From the NCBI GenBank assembly GCA_023397655.1, contig JAEWTW010000010.1:1-64000 (forward strand): a stretch of DNA of 64,000 bases, read 5' to 3'. This stretch comes from Bacillota bacterium (GTDB lineage: Bacteria > Bacillota > Clostridia > Christensenellales > SZUA-584). The translations under genes and the position numbers were made by a program. This document shows, piece after piece, positions 58,741 through 64,000 of this stretch. Position 1 is the first letter of the stretch. Every line of letters begins with the position of its first letter. The notes beneath the pieces were generated by a model that saw only the letters and a program-made list of their open reading frames with translations, was not told the DNA's origin and ran no database searches.

Positions 58741-58794
58741 TTACGATCCGTTTACAGGCTGATGAATACTTGTTGTGCAGCTTTGGGTTAAACT
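58741..58794 (+). promoter_or_regulatory. Promoter/operator of the lipoprotein operon, copy of the 56469 site
   Basis: TTACGATCCGTTTACA, ATGAATACTTGTT and TTTGGGTTAAACTG match the region at 56469 in order and exact spacing, while the bases between differ. The likely -10 is TTAAAC/TAAACT near 58788-58794. This points to control of the lipoproteins by the adjacent response regulator. Confidence 0.65.
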
Positions 58795-58822
58795 GGAAGC
58801 ATCAGGCAAGGGAGGACGTCAA

Positions 58823-60403
58823 ATGAGAAGTGCGCTTGTTTTGCTTTTGCTTCTGGCGGCGGTTGTTCTTGCGGGCTGTCAGCAGACGCCGGAGCAACCG
58901 GTGGTGGTGCAAAAGGACATGGAGCAGATGATCGAGAAGGGCATGACGCAAAGCGAAGCGCCCGGCACGGTGTCACCGGAGGCTGTGCTGGATTATGCCG
59001 CGCTTTGTGCGCACTACGGTGTGCCGGAGCGGTTTGAGAAAAGCATCCATGAAGGCAGCCTTACGATAAACGGTGATGTTCCGATTGAGCTTCCGGATGC
59101 GCTGAGCCTGCCTATGGTGCGCGTGGAAGCTGCCAAGTTTTCGCAGAACCGGGTTTATGCTCTTTGGGATACGCTTTGCGGCGGCAGGCACATGGTACTA
59201 ATGCCGAACGTACTGGATAAGAAATATTTCGAACAGAAGATTATTAGTGTTCAGGCGGATATCGCAACACAGACTGACCCGGATACCATTGATACCCTGA
59301 ATGACTTTATAGAAATTTTGAGAAAAGACTATGAAGCAGCGCCCGACAGCATTGATTTTGTTCCCTCGGACGGAACATTGCAGACAATGGATGTGGAGTT
59401 CGACAACACTGATGCCGCAAGCGGCAGTAAAACCTGTCTGGACGCGACGGATGACCCGTACAACATGGATTACAGCGCTGTGATATTCAGCGTCAATAAC
59501 GATACGGACTACACAAACACCAGCACCTATGCATTTGAAGATGAGGACGGAAATTTACAAGTGGTCGCCCCAAAAAGCGGGTCCAGACTCTCGTTCCAGA
59601 GAGAAGGAATAAAGCTTAATTTCGGACAACAAGGGGCGGGATATGTTTTCGCGGATGTAACGGAGCAGTCGCTCACGGGGGAAGAGGCCGTTCAGGATTG
59701 CCTGCTGACCACTTCGCCCAGGCAGGCACGCGAAATCGTGGAAAAGCTGATGGCGGATGCCGGGCTTACTGACATGGTAATTGACACGGCAGCACTTTAT
59801 TCCAGCAGGGTCAATCCGGAATCTGGAATACCTGTGGACCCTCGTGCACCAGCCAACAACGAACCCGAAACGCAGGCATATGTATTCAGGCTTCTGCGAC
59901 AGATAAACGGTGTGAAGGTGGAAAGCCTGGACGACTACAGTGAAACGAGTATTGACGAAACGGCCTACGGAAAAGAGTGGTGGTATGAATCCCTGACTGT
60001 TGCGGTGGACGATAAGGGCATTGCCAATCTTTTCTGGACAGGCCCGCTTAATACAATCGAAATACTGACTGAGGATACGGAAATACTCCCGTGGAGCGAT
60101 ATCGAAAACGTGTTTGATGTGATGATGCCTGTTCAATTCGCAAACTTATCTCAACTGGATGCCGGCGGCGTACGCATTGATGTGACTCGCGTTTCGTTAT
60201 CGCTTCAGCGCATTATGGAGAGAGACTCCTTCACAACGGGGCTGGCCGTTCCCGTCTGGAACTTTTTCGGTGCACTGACGTATACCAAAAAGGTAACTGA
60301 ACAGGGTGAAGAAATTACGTCTGTGCAGGACATGGGTGACAGGCCGCTGCTTTCCGTCAATGCCATTGACGGCAGCGTGATCGATATCGACAAAGGGTAT
60401 TAA
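58823..60403 (+). CDS. Tandem lipoprotein 1 (DUF6034-like)
   Basis: The 526-residue lipoprotein has a signal ending LLAAVVLAGC (C20) followed by QQTPEQPVVVQKDMEQMIEK. Its final residues are LLSVNAIDGSVIDIDKGY. Both ends are shared with the three genes that follow; the middle is diverged and acidic. It most resembles DUF6034 lipoproteins, a clostridial family of unknown function; this name is from memory and tentative. ATG 58823 has a GGGAGG site. It is first in the array and has the shared operator upstream. Confidence 0.85.
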   Translation: MRSALVLLLLLAAVVLAGCQQTPEQPVVVQKDMEQMIEKGMTQSEAPGTVSPEAVLDYAALCAHYGVPERFEKSIHEGSLTINGDVPIELPDALSLPMVRVEAAKFSQNRVYALWDTLCGGRHMVLMPNVLDKKYFEQKIISVQADIATQTDPDTIDTLNDFIEILRKDYEAAPDSIDFVPSDGTLQTMDVEFDNTDAASGSKTCLDATDDPYNMDYSAVIFSVNNDTDYTNTSTYAFEDEDGNLQVVAPKSGSRLSFQREGIKLNFGQQGAGYVFADVTEQSLTGEEAVQDCLLTTSPRQAREIVEKLMADAGLTDMVIDTAALYSSRVNPESGIPVDPRAPANNEPETQAYVFRLLRQINGVKVESLDDYSETSIDETAYGKEWWYESLTVAVDDKGIANLFWTGPLNTIEILTEDTEILPWSDIENVFDVMMPVQFANLSQLDAGGVRIDVTRVSLSLQRIMERDSFTTGLAVPVWNFFGALTYTKKVTEQGEEITSVQDMGDRPLLSVNAIDGSVIDIDKGY

Positions 60404-60413
60404 GGTAACTTGC

Positions 60414-61853
60414 ATGAAGAAAAGGATAAGAGACTTACTGTTGGTTGTAACTGCCGCGTTAGTACTTGCGGGCTGTCAGCAGACGCCGGAGGAGCCGGTG
60501 GTCATCAACAAGAATACGGAGCAGCTGATTGACACAGCTTTAAAAAATGAGGGAAAGCGCACTCTGACGCAAATGCTTAACGCGCCGGACAAGCTGATAC
60601 TGTCTGTCTCGGATGCGAGCGGATCGGTGAGCGTTAACGCTGATGCTGACATTTTGGTGCCGGACGCAGAAGGGGTAACCACAACGCGGATAAGGAAGCG
60701 CAGCTTTACGCAAACGGAGGCGGACGGTATATTGAGTTTTTTCGCAGGGGATCGCAATTTCAACAACCGTTACGAAGCCGAATACGACGAGATGACGGAA
60801 CAGCTGCTGCATTTTAAGGCGATGCTGGCACAGGAGTCCGATCCGGAAAAGCGTGTGCAGTTGGAGCAGAGCATAACAAAATTTGAGTCCGCAGGCATCA
60901 CCGTGCCGGATGAGCCGGAGGCTGTGCTGCCCGCATCCAGGACCTTTGAGCCTCGCGAGGAAGGCGGGGAACGTATAGTGGGGTATTTCAGCGACGGCGA
61001 AGACAAGTGCTTTCTCAGCATCATCAACAACATTGCTGAAAACGAGAATACCGTGCTGTATACCCGGGAGCAGAACGGGTATGCAGTGTCCGAAGGCACA
61101 TACTGGTACGCTCAGCAGTTTGACAGCGTGGACAAGATCGGCCTCGATCCGGAAACGGTGGGCGCGACACCTCTTTCACTGTCGTCGGAGGAGGCCAAAG
61201 CAACGGCGGCGGACGCGCTTTCGGCGTTAGGAATCAGCGATATGACGCTGGCTGTGTGCGAGGAGGTGTGGGGCGGCACAACGCTCAAAGGTGGCGTGGA
61301 AGTGATGCAGGGGCGGCATGCCTATATGCTGAAATACGTGCGCGTTGTGGGCGGCATTCCGGTCACTTACACGGAGGCCAGCCCGGACGGTGATTATGTG
61401 GATAACGAGAACACACCGAACGAAAAGGTGATTGCAGGCTGGCCGTATGAGGAAATCCATTTTGTTATCGATGATACGGGCATTGCTGAGTTCGTCTGGC
61501 AGTCGCCTTACGAGCTTGTGGAGACGGTAACGACGCATTCGGCGGTAAAGCCTTTTGATCAAATCAGCGATGTTTTCTCCAAGATGCTTTTGATCACCCA
61601 TGCCTGGCCGGGACAGAATACCGCACTGACATTTAATATTTCACGCGCGCAGCTGGGGCTAATGCGCATCATGGAAAAGGATAAGCCGGATACAGCGCTG
61701 CTGATACCCGTTTGGGACTTTTTCGGGGATGCTGTGCACCGCATTTCGGCGGACGGCGGTGAGCAGCCGTACACCTACCGCGACGCATACACCAGCTGGC
61801 TCACCATCAACGCCATAGACGGCAGCGTCATTGACCGGGGTCTCGGGTACTGA
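60414..61853 (+). CDS. Tandem lipoprotein 2 (DUF6034-like)
   Basis: The 479-residue protein has a signal ending VTAALVLAGC and QQTPEEPVVINKNTEQLIDT, and ends LTINAIDGSVIDRGLGY. The nucleotide sequence around the lipobox is nearly the same as in gene 1 (GCGGGCTGTCAGCAGACGCC), which suggests recent duplication or conversion. The middle carries SVNADADILVPDAEGVTTTR and a HFVIDDTGIAEFVWQSPYEL stretch that recurs in gene 3. It is 10 bases after gene 1. Confidence 0.85.
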   Translation: MKKRIRDLLLVVTAALVLAGCQQTPEEPVVINKNTEQLIDTALKNEGKRTLTQMLNAPDKLILSVSDASGSVSVNADADILVPDAEGVTTTRIRKRSFTQTEADGILSFFAGDRNFNNRYEAEYDEMTEQLLHFKAMLAQESDPEKRVQLEQSITKFESAGITVPDEPEAVLPASRTFEPREEGGERIVGYFSDGEDKCFLSIINNIAENENTVLYTREQNGYAVSEGTYWYAQQFDSVDKIGLDPETVGATPLSLSSEEAKATAADALSALGISDMTLAVCEEVWGGTTLKGGVEVMQGRHAYMLKYVRVVGGIPVTYTEASPDGDYVDNENTPNEKVIAGWPYEEIHFVIDDTGIAEFVWQSPYELVETVTTHSAVKPFDQISDVFSKMLLITHAWPGQNTALTFNISRAQLGLMRIMEKDKPDTALLIPVWDFFGDAVHRISADGGEQPYTYRDAYTSWLTINAIDGSVIDRGLGY

Positions 61854-61865
61854 GGGAGGAACATG

Positions 61866-63362
61866 ATGAAACGCGCTCGCTTTATGGCTGTCATTCTGGC
61901 GGCCATGGTGCTGGCAGGCTGCCAGCAGACACCGGATCAGAATATCGTCTCCCGGAAAGATCTGCAGCAGATGCTTGACATGGCCGCGTCGCCCACAGAA
62001 ACCCATGGAAGCTTGGCGGACAAGATGGGCGTACCGGAACGGTATGAAGCCTGCTTTCAAGATGCCGCCGGTAACGTTAAAGTGACCGTAGATGCACAAA
62101 TCATATTGCCGGACACCGATGCGGTGCCCATTGTACGTGTGAAACCAAAGGCGTTTAGGCAAGAGGTTGCGGACAAATTGATCCGCGAGCTGTTTGATGA
62201 AGGCACTTTATATACACCGGATTCTCTGGTACAGCTGGCAAAAACGGATATCGTACAGCTGCTGACGCAGTTAAAGCAAAGAAAGTCTGAGCTTGAGGCG
62301 CAAGGGATGAAACCGTCGACTCAGGATAAGAAAACAGCAAAGAGCGGGCAAAGCGGCGCGGTCGCCGAAGAGGGGACAGCGAATGCATTGGACGTTGTGA
62401 TCGCGTCAATCGAATATTATGAGGATTTGCTTGTCAGCGTGCCTGACGAAAAGGAGCCTGCAGAGGCCGTTACGGCCTTAAACCCTGACGCGGGAGCTTA
62501 TTTTGTGCAGGCTGGGCAAATCAAGCCGGGTGGCGGCATATCCACACTGACGATCATTGGCGACAATGGTACCACGCATCGGGTAACGTATGTCAACCGG
62601 GGCGATAACGATACGTCCAGCGGTCAGTATCAGATAGAAAGCGAGTACTATCAGAACGAGGATAAAGATGGATGCGCAAAGGCCGATGCCCTCTCGTACC
62701 CGCAAATAACGGAGCAGCAGGCGCGCGAAACAGCGGATCAATTCTTGGCAAGCATCGGGATCAACGATCTTCATTGTACAACAATAGAAAGAGTAATCGG
62801 AGGCTCCGGTACTTATCTGGGCGGGGATATTCGGATCGGCAATATTATCAAGGCGTATCGGCTGCAGTATATTCGCACGGTGAATGGTGTGCCGCTTACT
62901 TATACCAACGTGCGTGGCGCGTGGAACGATACCGACAGCAGCGCGATATGGGCCTGGGATTATGAACGTATGACCTTTATTATCAACGATGATGGGATTG
63001 TGGAATTAGAATGGAACGCGCCTTACGAAATTATGGACACGGTGGTTCAGTCAGCGGCGCTGCTGCCGTTTTCAAAGATACGCGAAGTGTGCGAAATGAT
63101 GATAGTGGTCAACAATGCCTATAAAACAAATGTATCAACCGAACTGAAAATCACGCGGCTTCAATTGGGGCTTGCGCGTATCACGGAGCAGGATGATATG
63201 AATACCGGCCTTTTGATTCCGGTGTGGGACGTATTCGGTACGGCGACTTACCATTTTGAGAACGGCGGTATTGAGGTTTATACAATGGACGATCCCGGCG
63301 AAAGTTTTCTGACCATCAACGCGATTGACGGCAGCGTCATCGACAGGCAGCTGGGCTATTGA
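61866..63362 (+). CDS. Tandem lipoprotein 3 (DUF6034-like)
   Basis: The 498-residue protein has a signal ending AAMVLAGC and QQTPDQNIVSRKDLQQMLDM, and ends LTINAIDGSVIDRQLGY. It shares VKVTVDAQIILPDTDAVPIV with the VDAxxxxPDxxxVxxxR pattern of the others and FIINDDGIVELEWNAPYEIM near 375. Two ATGs stand side by side; 61866 was chosen because GGGAGGA is then five bases away. It follows gene 2 by 12 bases. Confidence 0.85.
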   Translation: MKRARFMAVILAAMVLAGCQQTPDQNIVSRKDLQQMLDMAASPTETHGSLADKMGVPERYEACFQDAAGNVKVTVDAQIILPDTDAVPIVRVKPKAFRQEVADKLIRELFDEGTLYTPDSLVQLAKTDIVQLLTQLKQRKSELEAQGMKPSTQDKKTAKSGQSGAVAEEGTANALDVVIASIEYYEDLLVSVPDEKEPAEAVTALNPDAGAYFVQAGQIKPGGGISTLTIIGDNGTTHRVTYVNRGDNDTSSGQYQIESEYYQNEDKDGCAKADALSYPQITEQQARETADQFLASIGINDLHCTTIERVIGGSGTYLGGDIRIGNIIKAYRLQYIRTVNGVPLTYTNVRGAWNDTDSSAIWAWDYERMTFIINDDGIVELEWNAPYEIMDTVVQSAALLPFSKIREVCEMMIVVNNAYKTNVSTELKITRLQLGLARITEQDDMNTGLLIPVWDVFGTATYHFENGGIEVYTMDDPGESFLTINAIDGSVIDRQLGY

Positions 63363-63373
63363 AGGAGGCGGGC

Positions 63374-64000
63374 ATGAAAAGAATTTTGGCCGGACTGATG
63401 ACTGCCGTAATACTGGCCGCACTGGCAGGCTGCCAGCAGACACCAATTGATCCGGTGGTGGTGCAAAAGGACATGGAGCAGATGATTGAAAAGGCACAGG
63501 AGACGCCGGAAGCCTCGGAGACGCAGCAGCAAACGCTCGCGCAGCGGCTGGATGCGCCGGAGATGTATGCAGCTGATTTCGAAGCCTATGACGGCGACCT
63601 GACTGTCAGCGTCAATGCTGATGTCATCATTCCGGATGCTGCAGGAATATCGGTGACGCGGGTTGGCAGGCATTATTTTACGCAGGAAGAAGCGGACCGG
63701 ATGCTGGACGTGTTCCTGCAGGGCGCCACGCTGTATGACATTGATCCGTCGCTGACCAAGGCGCAAATACAGGAAAAGCTGGTCATGTATTACGCGATGC
63801 GGGACGGCTCTATCCCGCTGGACATTGACGGGGAGAATCCGGACGATCCGGAGAAGTTGAGTCAGATCATTGCCGATTACGAAGCTCGGCTGGCTGACGC
63901 TCCCGATACAAAGGAGGCGGTGCACGCCGATACACAATTCCATACCCCGGAGATGCTGGTGAACCCGGAAGCCAAAGTGATTGAAGGAGTGGCGTCAGTG
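63374..64000 (+). CDS. Tandem lipoprotein 4 (DUF6034-like), cut by the window end
   Basis: The frame is open from ATG 63374 to the last base (209 codons so far). It begins MKRILAGLMTAVILAALAGC with QQTPIDPVVVQKDMEQMIEK, nearly the same as gene 1, and has LTVSVNADVIIPDAAGISVT. A GGAGG site precedes it by 12 bases or fewer. The C-terminal part lies beyond the window. Confidence 0.85.
   Translation, partial: MKRILAGLMTAVILAALAGCQQTPIDPVVVQKDMEQMIEKAQETPEASETQQQTLAQRLDAPEMYAADFEAYDGDLTVSVNADVIIPDAAGISVTRVGRHYFTQEEADRMLDVFLQGATLYDIDPSLTKAQIQEKLVMYYAMRDGSIPLDIDGENPDDPEKLSQIIADYEARLADAPDTKEAVHADTQFHTPEMLVNPEAKVIEGVASV

Noticed and set aside
1..64000. CRISPR arrays, tRNA genes, phage or transposase genes
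   Set aside because: None was seen on either strand: no regularly spaced repeats, cloverleaf-like sequences or recombinase motifs.

Overview
The window looks like chromosomal DNA of an anaerobic, moderately GC-rich Firmicute (class Clostridia). Supporting signs are AGGAGG-type ribosome binding sites, dense TIM-barrel, radical-SAM and flavin enzymes, a 2-hydroxyacyl-CoA-dehydratase-type activase/reductase pair, split GcvPA/GcvPB, an orphan SelD set, and DUF3243, DUF438 and DUF3343 proteins. No tRNA, CRISPR array or recognisable transposase was seen. The window opens inside a 5S rRNA gene and closes inside a lipoprotein gene.

Layout. 1-995: a 5S rRNA gene whose 3' end and terminator occur twice, bracketing a single AT-rich gene that looks foreign. 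1037-8494: a DUF3243 gene, an ECF sigma factor with a membrane anti-sigma-like partner (RsgI-like plus PASTA), a membrane LuxR regulator, a radical SAM activase, an exported Ntn amidohydrolase and a CBS protein. 8644-11556: a leftward set of small enzymes (two GNATs, flavin reductase, DUF3788, GyrI-like, PPOX). 11760-13550: DUF1858, DUF438/hemerythrin/PAS and cupin genes behind a CRP/FNR-like palindrome. 13731-17394: a leftward sigma/anti-sigma pair and a two-component system. 17609-22053: two phosphodiester-glycosidase paralogues, a small membrane protein and asparaginase. 22096-24701: a leftward flavin/iron-sulfur redox operon with its TetR regulator and clustered operators.

25343-33106 holds a stand-alone TrpB-like gene and then a selenium-linked set: selD, LysR, dehydratase activase, yedF, a class V aminotransferase, DUF3343, a double-cubane-type reductase and a second DUF3343. 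33501-37679 encodes a divergent GcvPA/GcvPB pair and an AcoX-like ATP-NAD kinase. 37941-49901 is a carbohydrate module: FGGY kinase, DeoR regulator, CUT2-type ABC transporter with two ATPases, sugar isomerase-like TIM barrel, zinc alcohol dehydrogenase, Old-Yellow-Enzyme-like reductase and DeoC-like aldolase. 50036-52913 holds small unrelated genes. 52970-56093 is a zinc-uptake locus (znuA divergent from znuC-znuB, then zur) with three matching 21-bp operators. 56551-64000 is a two-component system with an overlapping small membrane protein, followed by at least four tandem paralogous lipoproteins. The two promoters of this last region share one operator-like arrangement.

The strongest candidates for undescribed biology are the 5S-flanked cassette at the left edge, the selenium-linked reductase operon, the divergent glycine-dehydrogenase-like pair beside the carbohydrate module, and the response-regulator/tandem-lipoprotein system at the right edge. 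All calls rest on reading the sequence and family knowledge; no database search was possible.
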